A DNA stretch of 64,000 nucleotides from Saccoglossus kowalevskii. Lineage: Eukaryota > Hemichordata > Enteropneusta > Harrimaniidae. The notes under the pieces were generated by a model. That model saw nothing but the letters and a program-made list of their open reading frames with translations, was not told the origin of the DNA and searched no databases. Numbering within the stretch: position 1 is the stretch's first letter; every line of letters starts with the position of its first letter. Location of the stretch: contig NW_003155356.1 in the NCBI RefSeq assembly GCF_000003605.2, positions 55,906 through 119,905 of the forward strand, given 5' to 3'. The position numbers and the translations under genes were made by a program. Of this stretch, positions 25,323 to 38,645 are shown in pieces.

Positions 25323-26048
25323 CTGCAAGAATTCAAAATAACTTGAATTAATAAAATTATGTGGGTGGTATAATGTCGTTAATTAATTAAACCCTTTATG
25401 TAAAAGATGGTGCTTCACTAATTCATGATCTAAATTCCCATTTGATAACTTGAAGCTCAGTCCATGTGGTATTGTATGAAATGAAACAGATTGAAATGAA
25501 AGTATGGCGTCTCATGCAAAAAGTTGTGTTCAAAATTCAGGAATATTATCACTCATTCAAATTCAAATTAAGACAATTGTGTCGCCCCAGTGAGTTATAA
25601 AACAATAAAAACAGGTTCCAATGATGGATATGTTGTTTTGATTTACGAAACTACGTGCGTTTCTTACAATTATCCAACTAAAACAGCTACAGAATGGCCG
25701 TGCACAAACAAACATATATTTGACAGTCTTTCTGCCTTCAACATTCTTAAATGAACAGCCACTTTTGGGGAGTCCATTTGACTTGACCACTGATTCTTAT
25801 CAAAAAGCAAAGGATCACACTCGAGTCTGAGAGGCTAGATTATTGGATTGCGGATAAGCACCTCAACTTTCAACTAAAAGGTTGCGAAAAAAGTGAATTG
25901 GTCAACAGGAAACGAATATTTTTTGAGGGCGACGGGCATGGATTGGCTAATTGCAGGTGTGTCAAAAATGAAAAGTGAATGACCATGTTGCTCCCGGAGT
26001 TACTGGTTCCCAGCCACATATATTCATGATTCAGTGTGAAACTGTTAC

Positions 26049-26432
26049 CTGTGCAAATGACAGTAGAAGCAGGATTTTCGGTAAATAACAGACATGCCAC
26101 GTTGTTGCGTGTGTCGCTATCAGTATCTGTGACTTGAAGCTCAATACATAATCTGGTGTAAACCGTGCATTGCTCTGCGTCCAATGTCAGTGACAGTACA
26201 GCGTCTGTGATGCTGGCCGCATTAGCAGCAGCAGTGCTCGTTCCAGTGGCGTCAACCACAGATGACTGTGAAGAGAAATCGTCGTTTGCAAAGAACGCCT
26301 TAACGCCTGACACTTCAGCACCACCATTTACTGAGTCTAAGTCTATGTCTATAGTCACATCCGTTGAAGTTCCAATGGTGTATACTAAATCCGATGATGG
26401 ACTTATGATGGAGAAGGAATTAACAGCCACAT
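26049..26432 (-). CDS. Exon 24 of the array
   Basis: Intact 384-nt exon with T10I and T53F. The Phe needs two changes from Thr (ACC to TTC) and is one step from the Ser (TCC) seen in exons 17 and 18, so it probably derives from that lineage. Confidence 0.79.
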
Positions 26433-27158
26433 CTGCAAGAATTCAATATAACTTGAATTAATAAAATTATGTGGGTTGTATAATGTCGTTAATTAATTAA
26501 ACCCTTTATGTAAAAGATGGTGCTTCACTAATTCATGATCTAAGTTCCCATTTGATAACTTCAGGCTCAGTCCATGTGGTACTGTATGAAATAAAACAGA
26601 TTGAAATGAAAGTATGGCGTCTCATGCAAAAAGTTGTGTTCAAAATTCAGGAATGTTATCCCTCATTCAAATTCAAATTAAGACAATTGTGTCGCTCCAG
26701 TGAGTTATAAAACAATAAAAACAGGTTCCAATGATGGATATGTTGTTTTGATTTACGAAACTACGTGCGTTTCTCACAATTATCCAACTAAAACAGCTAC
26801 AGAATGGCCGTGCACAAACAAACATATATTTGACAGTCTTTCTGCCTTCAACATTCTTAAATGAACAGCCACTTTTGGGGAGTCCATTTGACTTGACCAC
26901 TGATTCTTATCAATAAGCAAATGATCACACTCGAGTCTGAGAGGCTAGATTATTGGATTGCGGATAAGCACCTCAACTTTCAATTAAAAGGCTGCGAAAA
27001 AAGTGAATTGGTCAACAGCAAACGAATATTTTTGAGGGCGACGGGCATGGATTGGCTAATTGCAGGTGTGGCAAAAATGAAAAGTGAATGACCATGTTGC
27101 TCCCGGAGTTACTGGGTTCCCAACCACATATATTCATGATTCAGTGTGAAACTGTTAC

Positions 27159-27542
27159 CTGTGCAAATGACAGTAGAAGCAGGATTTTCGGTAAATAACA
27201 GACATGCCACGTTGTTGCGTGTGTCGCTATCAGTATCTGTGACTTGAAGCTCAATACATAATCTGGTGTAAACCGTGCATTGCTCTGCGTCCAATGTCAA
27301 TGACAGTACAGCGTCTGTGATACTGGCCGCATTAGCAGCAGCAGTGCTCGTTCCAGTGGCGTCAACCACAGATGACTGTGAAGAGGTATCGTCGTTTGCA
27401 AAGAACGCCTTAACGCCTGACACTTCAGCACCACCATTTACTGAGTCTAAGTCTATGTCTATAGTCACATCCGTTGAAGTTCCAATGGTGTATACTAAAT
27501 CCGATGATGGACTTGTGATGGAGAAGGAATTAACAGCCACAT
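27159..27542 (-). CDS. Exon 25 of the array, consensus protein
   Basis: Intact 384-nt exon, consensus protein with silent changes at S74 (AGT) and L82 (TTG), the same pair as in exon 49. The intron just past the donor has an extra base (ACTGGGTTCCC), so the frame closes 16 codons after the donor, unlike in other copies. This again shows that the frame is kept only within the exon. Confidence 0.8.
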
Positions 27543-28267
27543 CTGCAAGAATTCAATATAACTTGAATTAATAAAGTTAGGTGGGTTGTATAATGTCGTT
27601 AATTAATTAAACCCTTTATGTAAAAGATGGTGCTTCACTAATGCATGATCTAAATTCCCATTTGATAACTTGAAGCTCAGTCCATGTGGTACTGTATGAA
27701 ATGAAACAGATTGAAATGAAAGTATGGCGTCTCATGCAAAAAGTTGTGTTCAAAATTCAGGAATATTATCACTCATTCAAATTCAAATTAAGACAATTGT
27801 GTCGCCCCAGTGAGTTATAAAAAAATAAAAACAGGTTCCAATGATGGATATGTTTTTTTGATTTACGAAACCACGTGCGTTTCTTACAATTATCCAACTA
27901 AAACAGCTACAGAATGGCCGTGCACAAACAAACATATATTTGACAGTCTTTCTGCCTTCAACATTCTTAAATGAACAGCCACTTTTGGGGAGTCCATTTG
28001 ACTTGGCCACTGATTCTTATCAATAAGCAAAGGATCACACTCGAGTCTGAGAGGCTAGATTATTGGATTGCGGATAAGCACCTCAACTTTCAACTAAAAG
28101 GCTGCGAAAAAAGTGAATTGGTCAACAGCAAACGAATATTTTTGAGGGCGACGGGCATGGATTGGCTAATTGCAGGTGTGGCAAAAATGAAAAGTGAATG
28201 ACCATGTTGCTCCCGAAGTTACTGGTTCCCAGCCACATATATTCATGATTCAGTGTGAAACTGTTAC

Positions 28268-28651
28268 CTGTGCAAATGACAGTAGAAGCAGGATTTTCGG
28301 TAAATAACAGACATGCCACGTTGTTGCGTGTGTCGCTATCAGAATCTGTGACTTGAAGCTCAATACATAATCTGGTGTAAACCGTGCATTGCTCTGCGTC
28401 CAATGTCAGTGACAGTACAGCGTCTGTGATGCTGGCCGCATTAGCAGCAGCAGTGCTCGTTCCAGTGGCGTCAACTACAGATGACTGTGAAGAGGTATCG
28501 TCGTTTGCAAAGAACGCCTTAACGCCTGACACTTCAGCACCACCATTTACTGAGTCTAAGTCTATGTCTATAGTCACATCCGTTGAAGTTCCAATGGTGT
28601 ATACTAAATCCGATGATGGACTTGTGATGGAGAAGGAATTAACAGCCACAT
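28268..28651 (-). CDS. Exon 26 of the array
   Basis: Intact 384-nt exon with the single conservative change T104S inside the TDTDSDT acidic stretch. V60 is GTA. Confidence 0.8.
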
Positions 28652-29377
28652 CTGCAAGAATTCAATATAACTTGAATTAATAAAATTATGTGGGTTGTAT
28701 AATGTCGTTAATTAATTAAACCCTTTATGTAAAAGATGGTGCTTCTCTAATTCATGATCTAAATTCCCATTTGATAACTTGAAGCTCAGTCCATGTGGTA
28801 CTGTATGAAATGAAACAGATTGAAATGAAAGTATGGCGTCTCATGCAAACAGTTGTGTTCAAAATTCAGGAATATTATCACTCAATCAAATTCAAATTAA
28901 GACAATTGTTTCGCTCCAGTGAGTTATGAAAAAAATAAAAACAGGTTCCAATGATGGATATGTTTTTTTGATTTACGAAACTACGTGCGTTTCTTACAAT
29001 TATCCAACTAAAACAGCTACAGAATGGCCGTGCACAAATAAACATATATTTGACAGTCTTTCTGCCTTCAACATTCTTAAATGAACAGCCACTTTTGGGG
29101 AGTCCATTTGACTTGACCACTGATTCTTATCAATAAACAAAGGATCACACTCGAGTCTGAGAGGCTAGATTATTGGATTGTGGATAAGCACCTCAACTTT
29201 CAACTAAAAGGCTGCGAAAAAAGTGAATTGGTCAACAGAAAATGAATAATTTTGAGGGCGACGGGCATGGATTGGCTAATTGCAGGTGTGGCAAAAATGA
29301 AAAGTTAATGACCATGTTGCTCCCGGAGTTACTGGTTCCCAGCCACATATATTCATGATTCAGTGTGAAACTGTTAC

Positions 29378-29761
29378 CTGTGCAAATGACAGTAGAAGCA
29401 GGATTTTCGGTAAATAACAGACATGCCACGTTGTTGCGTGTGTCGCTATCAGTATCTGTGACTTGAAGCTCAATACATAATCTGGTGTAAACCGTGCATT
29501 GCTCTGCGTCCAATGTCAGTGACAGTACAGCGTCTGTGATGCTGGCCGCATTAGCAGCAGCAGTGCTCGTTCCAGTGGCGTCAACCACAGATGACTGTGA
29601 AGAGGAATTGTCGTTTGCAAAGAACGCCTTAACACCTGACACTTCAGCACCACCATTTACTGAGTCTAAGTCTATGTCTATAGTCACATCCGTTGAAGTT
29701 CCAATGGTGTATACTAAATCCGATGACGGACTTGTGATGGAGAAGGAATTAACAGCCACAT
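29378..29761 (-). CDS. Exon 27 of the array
   Basis: Intact 384-nt exon with D52N and T53S, which create an N-S-S sequon at 52-54. Silent changes occur at P12 and G43. The adjacent introns also carry several private substitutions (TCAATCAAATT, GAAAATGAATAATT). Confidence 0.79.
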
Positions 29762-30486
29762 CTGCAAGAATTCAATATAACTTGAATTAATAAAATTATG
29801 TGGGTTGTATAATGTCGTTAATTAATTAAACCCTTTATGTAAAAGATGGTGCTTCACTAATTCATGATCTAAATTCCCATTTGATAACTTGAAGCTCAGT
29901 CCATGTGGTACTGTATGAAATGAAACAGATTGAAATGAAAGTATGGCGTCTCATGCAAAAAGTTGTGTTCAAAATTCAGGAATGATATCTCTCATTCAAA
30001 TTCAAATTAAGACAATTGTGTCGCTCCAGTGAGTTATAAAACAATAAAAACAGGTTCCAATGATGGATATGTTGTTTTGATTTACGAAACTACGTGCGTT
30101 TCTTACAATTATCCAACTAAAACAGCTACAGAATGGCCGTGCACAAACAAACATATATTTGACAGTCTTTCTGCCTTCAACATTCTTAAATGAACAGCCA
30201 CTTTTGGGGAGTCCATTTGACTTGACCACTGATTCTTATCAATAAGCAAAGGATCACACTCGAGTCTGAGAGGCTAGATTATTGGATTGCGGATAAGCAC
30301 CTCAACTTTCAACTAAAAGGCTGCGAAAAAAGTGAATTGGTCAACAGTAAACGAATATTTTTGAGGGCGACGGGCATGGATTGGCTAATTGCAGGTGTGT
30401 CAAAAATGAAAAGTGAATGACCATGTTGCTCCCGGAGTTACTGGTTCCCAGCCACATATATTCATGATTCAGTGTGAAACTGTTAC

Positions 30487-30870
30487 CTGTGCAAATGACA
30501 GTAGAAGCAGGATGTTCGGTAAATAACAGACATGCCACGTTGTTGCGTGTGTCGCTATCAGTATCTGTGACTTGAAGCTCAATACATAATCTGGTGTAAA
30601 CCGTGCATTGCTCTGCGTCCAATGTCAGTGACAGTACAGCGTCTGTGATGCTGGCCGCATTAGCAGCAGCAGTGCTCGTTCCAGTGGCGTCAACTACAGA
30701 TGACTGTGAAGAGGTATCGTCGTTTGCAAAGAACGCCTTAACGCCTGACACTTCAGCACCACCATTTACTGAGTCTAAGTCTATGTCTATAGTCACATCC
30801 GTTGAAGTTCCAATGGTGTATACTAAATCCGATGATGGACTTGTGATGGAGAAGGAATTAACAGCCACAT
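30487..30870 (-). CDS. Exon 28 of the array
   Basis: Intact 384-nt exon with N120H, shared with exon 47 about 21 kb away. V60 is GTA. Confidence 0.8.
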
Positions 30871-31596
30871 CTGCAAGAATTCAATATAACTTGAATTAAT
30901 AAAATTATGTGGGTTGTATAATGTCGTTAATTAATTAAACCCTTTATGTAAAAGATGGTGCTTCACTAATTTATGATCTAAATTCCCATTTGATAACTTG
31001 AAGCTCAGTCCATGTGGTACTGTATGAAATGAAACAGATTGAAATGAAAGTATGGCGTCTCATGCAAAAAGTTGTGTTCAAAATTCAGGAATATTATCAC
31101 TCATTCAAATTCAAATTAAGACAATTGTGTCGCCCCAGTGAGTTATAAAACAATAAAAACAGGTTCCAATGATGGATATGTTGTTTTGATTTACGAAACT
31201 ACGTGCGTTTCTTACAATTATCCAACTAAAACAGCTACAGAATGGCCGTGCACAAACAAACATATATTTGACAGTCTTTCTGCCTTCAACATTATTAAAT
31301 GAACAGCCACTTTTGGGGAGTCCATTTGAGTTGACCACTGATTCTTATCAAAAAGCAAAGGATCACACTCGAGTCTGAGAGGCTAGATTATTGGATTGCG
31401 GATAAGCACCTCAACTTTCAACTAAAAGGTTGCGAAAAAAGTGAATTGGTCAACAGGAAACGAATATTTTTTGAGGGCGACGGGCATGGATTGGCTAATT
31501 GCAGGTGTGTCAAAAATGAAAAGTGAATGACCATGTTGCTCCCGGAGTTACTGGTTCCCAGCCACATATATTCATGATTCAGTGTGAAACTGTTAC

Positions 31597-31980
31597 CTGT
31601 GCAAATGGCAGTAGAAGCAGGATTTTCGGTAAATAACAGACATGCCACGTTGTTGCGTGTGTCGCTATCAGTATCTGTGACTTGAAGCTCAATACATAAT
31701 CTGGTGTAAACAGTGCATTGCTCTGCGTCCAATGCCAGTGACAGTACAGCGTCTGTGATGCTGGCCGCATTAGCAGCAGCAGTGCTCGTTCCAGTGGCGT
31801 CAACTACAGATGACTGTGAAGAGGTATCGTCGTTTGCAAAGAACGCCTTAACGCCTGACACTTCAGCACCACCATTTACTGAGTCTAAGTCTATGTCTAT
31901 AGTCACATCCGTTGAAGTTCCAATGGTGTATACTAAATCCGATGATGGACTTGTGATGGAGAAGGAATTAACAGCCACAT
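31597..31980 (-). CDS. Exon 29 of the array
   Basis: Intact 384-nt exon with T83A and V125A, and a silent ACT at T90. V125A is shared with exons 8 and 30. Confidence 0.79.
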
Positions 31981-32706
31981 CTGCAAGAATTCAATATAAC
32001 TTGAATTAATAAAATTATGTGGGTGGTATAATGTCGTTAATTAATTAAACCCTTTATGTAAAAGATGGTGCTTCACTAATTCATGATCTAAATTCCCATT
32101 TGATAACTTGAAGCTCAGTCCATGTGGTATTGTATGAAATGAAACAGATTGAAATGAAAGTATGGCGTCTCATGCAAAAAGTTGTGTTCAAAATTCAGGA
32201 ATATTATCACTCATTCAAATTCAAATTAAGACAATTGTGTCGCCCCAGTGAGTTATAAAACAATAAAAACAGGTTCCAATGATGGATATGTTGTTTTGAT
32301 TTACGAAACTACGTGCGTTTTTTACAATTATCCAACTAAAGCAGCTACAGAATGGCCGTGCACAAACAAACATATATTTGACAGTCTTTCTGCCTTCAAC
32401 ATTCTTAAATGAACAGCCACTTTTGGGGAGTCCATTTGACTTGACCACTGATTCTTATCAAAAAGCAAAGGATCACACTCGAGTCTGAGAGGCTAGATTA
32501 TTGGATTGCGGATAAACACCTCAACTTTCAACTAAAAGGTTGCGAAAAAAGTGAATTGGTCAACAGGAAACGAATATTTTTTGAGGGCGACGGGCATGGA
32601 TTGGCTAATTGCAGGTGTGTCAAAAATGAAAAGTGAATGACCATGTTGCTCCCGGAGTTACTGGTTCCCAGCCACATATATTCATGATTCAGTGTGAAAC
32701 TGTTAC

Positions 32707-33090
32707 CTGTGCAAATGGCAGTAGAAGCAGGATTTTCGGTAAATAACAGACATGCCACGTTGTTGCGTGTGTCGCTATCAGTATCTGTGACTTGAAGCTC
32801 AATACATAATCTGGTGTAAACCGTGCATTGCTCTGCGTCCAATGTCAGTGACAGTACAGCGTCTGTGATGCTGGCCGCATTAGCAGCAGCAGTGCTCGTT
32901 CCAGTGGCGTCAACTACAGATGACTGTGAAGAGGTATCGTCGTTTGCAAAGAACGCCTTAACGCCTGACACTTCAGCACCACCATTTACTGAGTCTAAGT
33001 CTATGTCTATAGTCACATCCGTTGAAATTCCAATGGTGTATACTAAATCCGATGATGGACTTGTGATGGAGAAGGAATTAACAGCCACAT
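32707..33090 (-). CDS. Exon 30 of the array
   Basis: Intact 384-nt exon with T22I and V125A. It resembles its neighbour exon 29 over the donor-side half and flank. Confidence 0.79.
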
Positions 33091-33816
33091 CTGCAAGAAT
33101 TCAATATAACTTGAATTAATAAAATTATGTGGGTTGTATAATGTCGTTAATTAATTAAACCCTTTATGTAAAAGATGGTGCTTCACTAATTCATGATCTA
33201 AATTCCCATTTGATAACTTGAAGCTCAGTCCATGTGGTACTGTATGAAATGAAACAGATTGAAATGAAAGTATGGCGTCTCATGCAAAAAGTTGTGTTCA
33301 AAATTCAGGAATATTATCACTCATTCAAATTCAAATTAAGACAATTGTGTCGCCCCAGTGAGTTATAAAACAATAAATACAGGTTCCAATGATGGATATG
33401 TTGTTTTGATTTACGAAACTACGTGCGTTTCTTACAATTATCCAACTAAAACAGCTACAGAATGGCCGTGCACAAACAAACATATATTTGACAGTCTTTC
33501 TGCCTTCAACATTCTTAAATGAACAGCCACTTTTGGGGAGTCCATTTGACTTGACCACTGATTCTTATCAATAAGCAAAGGATCACACTCAAGTCTGAGA
33601 GGCTAGATTAGTGGATTGCGGATAAGCACCTCAACTTTCAACGAAAAGGCTGCGAAAAAAAGTGAATTGGTCAACAGCAAACGAATATTTTTGAGGGCGA
33701 CGGGCATGGATTGGCTAATTGCAGGTGTGGCAAAAATGAAAAGTGAATGACCATGTTGCTCCCGAAGTTACTGGTTCCCAGCCACATATATTCATGATTC
33801 AGTGTGAAACTGTTAC

Positions 33817-34200
33817 CTGTGCAAATGACAGTAGAAGCAGGATTTTCGGTAAATAACAGACATGCCACGTTGTTGCGTGTGTCGCTATCAGTATCTGTGA
33901 CTTGAAGCTCAATACATAATCTGGTGTAAACCGTGCATTGCTCTGCGTCCAATGTCAGTGACAGTACAGCGTCTGTGATGCTGGCCGCATTAGCAGCAGC
34001 AGTGATCGTTTCCAGTGGCGTCAACCACAGATGACTGTGAAGAGGTATCGTCGTTTGCAAAGAACGCCTTAACGCCTGACACTTCAGCACCACCATTTAC
34101 TGAGTCTAAGTCTATGTCTATAGTCACATCCGTTGAAGTTCCAATGGTGTATACTAAATCCGATGATGGACTTGTGATGAAGAAGGATTTACAGCCACAT
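33817..34200 (-). pseudogene. Exon 31 of the array, frame broken by +1 and -1
   Basis: Length is 384 nt, but only because an extra T near 34009-34011 is offset by a missing base near 34186-34191. Between the two lesions the frame is wrong and reaches TAG at 34154-34156. The donor-proximal two-thirds carries S66I, as in exons 11 and 37. The lesion lies in a patch of at least six single-base losses that continues into the intron to about 34260. This looks like poor local consensus quality. Confidence 0.65.
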
Positions 34201-34919
34201 CTGCAGAATCAATATAACTTGAATTAATAAATAGTGGGTTGTATAATGTCGTTAATTATTAAACCCTTTATGTAAAAGATGGTGCTTCACTAATTCATGA
34301 TCTAAATTCCCATTTGATAACTTGAAGCTCAGTCCATGTGGTACTGTATGAAATGAAACAGATTGAAATGAAAGTATGGCGTCTCATGCAAAAAGCTGTG
34401 TTCAAAATTCAGGAATATTATCACTCATTCAAATTCAAATTAAGACAATTGTGTCGCCCCAGTGAGTTATAAAACAATAAAAACAGGTTCCAATGATGGA
34501 TATGTTGTTTTGATTTACGAAACTACGTGCGTTTCTTACAATTATCCAACTAAAACAGCTACAGAATGGCCGTGCACAAACAAACATATATTTGACAGTC
34601 TTTCTGCCTTCAACATTCTTAAATGAACAGCCACTTTTGCGGAATCCATTTGACTTGACCACTGATTCTTATCAATAAGCAAATGATCACACACGAGTCT
34701 GAGAGGCTAGATTATTGGATTGCGGATAAGCACCTCAACTTTCAACTAAAAGGCTGCGAAAAAAGTGAATTGGTCAACAGCAAACGAATATTTTTGAGGG
34801 CGACGGGCATGGATTGGCTAATTGCAGGTGTGGCAAAAATGAAAAGTGAATGACCATGTTGCTCCCGGAGTTACTGGTTCCCAGCCACATATATTCATGA
34901 TTCAGTGTGAAACTGTTAC
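34201..34919 (-). other. Intron with a cluster of small deletions next to exon 31
   Basis: Between about 34201 and 34260 this intron lacks single bases in CAAGAATTC, ATAAAATTATG and TTAATTAATTAA that every other unit has. The AG acceptor survives as CTGCAG. The rest of the intron is ordinary. The losses explain the shortest spacing in the array (1,103 bp). Confidence 0.65.
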
Positions 34920-35303
34920 CTGTGCAAATGACAGTAGAAGCAGGATTTTCGGTAAATAACAGACATGCCACGTTGTTGCGTGTGTCGCTATCAGTATCTG
35001 TGACTTGAAGCTCAATACATAATCTGGTGTAAACCGTGCATTGCTCTGCGTCCAATGTCAGTGACAGTACAGCGTCTGTGATGCTGGCCGCATTAGCAGC
35101 AGCAGTGCTCGTTCCAGTGGCGTCAACTACAGATGACTGTGAAGAGGTATCGTCGTTTGCAAAGAACGCCTTAACGCCTGACACTTCAGCACCACCATTT
35201 ACTGAGTCTAAGTCTATGTCTATAGTCACATCCGTTGAAGTTCCAATGGTGTATACTAAATCCGATGATGGACTTGTGATGGAGAAGGAATTAACAGCCA
35301 CAT
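34920..35303 (-). CDS. Exon 32 of the array, consensus protein
   Basis: Intact 384-nt exon, consensus protein, V60 GTA. A 7-bp tandem duplication (TAACTTG twice) lies just upstream of its acceptor at about 35320-35333, seen otherwise only at exon 34. Confidence 0.8.
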
Positions 35304-36036
35304 CTGCAAGAATTCAATATAACTTGTAACTTGAATTAATAAAATTATGTGGGTTGTATAATGTCGTTAATTAATTAAACCCTTTATGTAAAAGATTGTG
35401 CTTCACTAATTCATGATCTAAATTCCCATTTGATAACTTGAAGCTCAGTCCATGTGGTACTGTATGAAATGAAACAGATTGAAATGAAAGTATGGCGTCT
35501 CATGCAAAAAGTTGTGTTCAAAATTCAGGAATATTATCACTCATTCAAATTCAAATTAAGACAATTGTGTCGCTCTAGTGAGTTATAAAATAATAAAAAC
35601 AGGTTTCAATGATGGATATGTTGTTTTGATTTACGAAACTACGTGCGTTTCTTACAATTATCCAACTAAAACAGCTACAGAATGGCCGTGCACAAACAAA
35701 CATATATTTGACAGTCTTTCTGCCTTCAACATTCTTAAATGAACAGCCACTTTTGGGGAGTCCATTTGACTTGACCACTGATTCTTATCAAAAAGCAAAG
35801 GATCACACTCGAGTCTGAGAGGCTAGATTATTGGATTGCGGATAAGCACCTCAACTTTCAACTAAAAGGTTGCGAAAAAAGTGAATTGGTCAACAGGAAA
35901 CGAATATTTTTTGAGGGCGACGGGCATGGATTGGCTAATTGCAGGTGTGTCAAAAATGAAAAGTGAATGACCATGTTGCTCCCGGAGTTACTGGTTCCCA
36001 GCCACATATATTCATGATTCAGTGTGAAACTGTTAC
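35304..36036 (-). other. Intron with a 7-bp duplication near the acceptor of exon 32
   Basis: TAACTTG is duplicated at about 35320-35333, which moves the putative branch-point TTAAT from about 26 to about 33 nt upstream of the exon. The same intron has AGATTGTGCTTC where others have AGATGGTGCTTC. Both features recur next to exon 34. Confidence 0.6.
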
Positions 36037-36420
36037 CTGTGCAAATGACAGTAGAAGCAGGATTTTCGGTAAATAACAGACATGCCACGTTGTTGCGTGT
36101 GTCGCTATCAGTATCTGTGACTTGAAGCTCAATACATAATCTGGTGTAAACCGTGCATTGCTCTGCATCCAATGTCAGTGACAGTACAGCGTCTGTGATG
36201 CTGGCCGCATTAGCAGCAGCAGTGCTCGTTCCAGTGGCGTCAACTACAGATGACTGTGAGGAGGTATCGTCGTTTGCAAAGAACGCCTTAACGCCTGACA
36301 CTTCAGCACCACCATTTACTGAGTCTAAGTCTATGTCTATAGTCACATCCGTTGAAGTTCCAATGGTGTATACTAAATCCGATGATGGACTTGTGATGGA
36401 GAAGGAATTAACAGCCACAT
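36037..36420 (-). CDS. Exon 33 of the array, consensus protein
   Basis: Intact 384-nt exon, consensus protein with silent changes at S54 (TCC) and D85 (GAT). The D85 variant is shared with exon 9. Confidence 0.8.
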
Positions 36421-37145
36421 CTGCAAGAATTCAATATAACTTGAATTAATAAAATTATGTGGGTGGTATAATGTCGTTAATTAATTAAACCCTTTATGTA
36501 AAAGATGGTGCTTCACTAATTCATGATCTAAATTCCCATTTGATAACTTGAAGCTCAGTCCATGTGGTATTGTATGAAATGAAACAGATTGAAATGAAAG
36601 TATGGCGTCTCATGCAAAAAGTTGTGTTCAAAATTCAGGAATATTATCACTCATTCAAATTCAAATTAAGACAATTGTGTCACCCCAGTGAGTTATAAAA
36701 CAATAAAAACAGGTTCCAATGATGGATATGTTGTTTTGATTTACGAAACTACGTGCGTTTCTTACAATTATCCAACTAAAACAGCTACAGAATGGCCGTG
36801 CACAAACAAACATATATTTGACAGTCTTTCTGCCTTCAACATTCTTAAATGAACAGCCACTTTTGGGGAGTCCATTTGACTTGACCACTGATTCTTATCA
36901 AAAAGCAAAGGATCACACTCGAGTCTGAGAGGCTAGATTATTGGATTGCGGATAAGCACCTCAACTTTCAACTAAAAGGCTGCGAAAAAAGTGAATTGGT
37001 CAACAGTAAACGAATATTTTTGAGGGCGACGGGCATGGATTGGCTAATTGCAGGTGTGGCAAAAATGAAAAGTGAATGACCATGTTGCTCCCGAAGTTAC
37101 TGGTTCCCAGCCACATATATTCATGATTCAGTGTGAAACTGTTAC

Positions 37146-37529
37146 CTGTGCAAATGACAGTAGAAGCAGGATTTTCGGTAAATAACAGACATGCCACGTT
37201 GTTGCGTGTGTCGCTATCAGTATCTGTGACTTGAAGCTCAATACATAATCTGGTGTAAACCGTGCATTGCTCTGCGTCCAATGTCAGTGACAGTACAGCG
37301 TCTGTGATGCTGGCCGCATTAGCAGCAGCAGTGCTCGTTCCAGTGGCGTCAACTACAGATGACTGTGAAGAGGTATCGTCGTTTGCAAAGAACGCCTTAA
37401 CGCCTGACACTTCAGCACCACCATTTACTGAGTCTAAGTCTATGTCTATAGTCACATCCGTTGAAGTTCCAATGGTGTATACTAAATCCGATGATGGACT
37501 TGTGATGGAGAAGGAATTAACAGCCACAT
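37146..37529 (-). CDS. Exon 34 of the array, consensus protein
   Basis: Intact 384-nt exon, consensus protein, V60 GTA. The acceptor-side intron carries the same TAACTTG duplication as exon 32 (about 37546-37559). Confidence 0.8.
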
Positions 37530-38261
37530 CTGCAAGAATTCAATATAACTTGTAACTTGAATTAATAAAATTATGTGGGTTGTATAATGTCGTTAATTAA
37601 TTAAACCCTTTATGTAAAAGATTGTGCTTCACTAATTCATGATCTAAATTCCCATTTGATAACTTGAAGCTCAGTCCATGTGGTACTGTATGAAATGAAA
37701 CAGATTGAAATGAAAGTATGGCGTCTCATGCAAAAAGTTGTGTTCAAAATTCAGGAATATTATCACTCATTCAAATTCAAATTAAGACAATTGTGTCGCC
37801 CCAGTGAGTTATAAAACAATAAAAACAGGTTCCAATGATGGATATGTTGTTTTGATTTACGAAACTACGTGCGTTTCTTACAATTATCCAACTAAAACAG
37901 CTACAGAATGGCCGTGCACAAACAAACATATATTTGACAGTCTTTCTGCCTTCAACATTCTTAAATGAACAGCCACTTTTGGGGAGTCCATTTGACTTGA
38001 CCACTGATTCTTATCAATAAGCAAAGGATCACACTCAAGTCTGAGAGGCTAGATTATTGGATTGCGGATAAGCACCTCAACATTCAACGAAAAGGCTGCG
38101 AAAAAAGTGAATTGGTCAACAGCAAACGAATATTTTTGAGGGCGACGGGCATGGATTGGCTAATTGCAGGTGTGGCAAAAATGAAAAGTGAATGACCATG
38201 TTGCTCCCGAAGTTACTGGTTCCCAGCCACATATATTCATGATTCAGTGTGAAACTGTTAC

Positions 38262-38645
38262 CTGTGCAAATGACAGTAGAAGCAGGATTTTCGGTAAATA
38301 ACAGACATGCCACGTTGTTGCGTGTGTCGCTATCAGTATCTGTGACTTGAAGCTCAATACATAATCTGGTGTAAACCGTGCATTGCTCTGCGTCCAATGT
38401 CAGTGACAGTACAGCGTCTGTGATGCTGGCCGCATTAGCAGCAGCAGTGCTCATTCCAGTGGCGTCAACCACAGATGACTGTGAAGAGGTATCGTCGTTT
38501 GCAAAGAACGCCTTAACGCCTGACACTTCAGCACCACCATTTACTGAGTCTAAGTCTATGTCTATAGTCACATCCGTTGAAGTTCCAATGGTGTATACTA
38601 AATCCGATGATGGACTTGTGATGGAGAAGGAATTAACAGCCACAT
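38262..38645 (-). CDS. Exon 35 of the array
   Basis: Intact 384-nt exon with T65M, also present in exons 7 and 58. Confidence 0.8.

Noticed and set aside
27971-28201. Plus-strand 76-codon open frame in some introns (also near 39074, 42403, 43512, 56822, 63476)
   Set aside because: Present only where a GACTTGGCCACT variant removes a stop; it ends at the exon-proximal intron and overlaps the donor side of the minus-strand exon flank. This is an accidental frame shared by related units.
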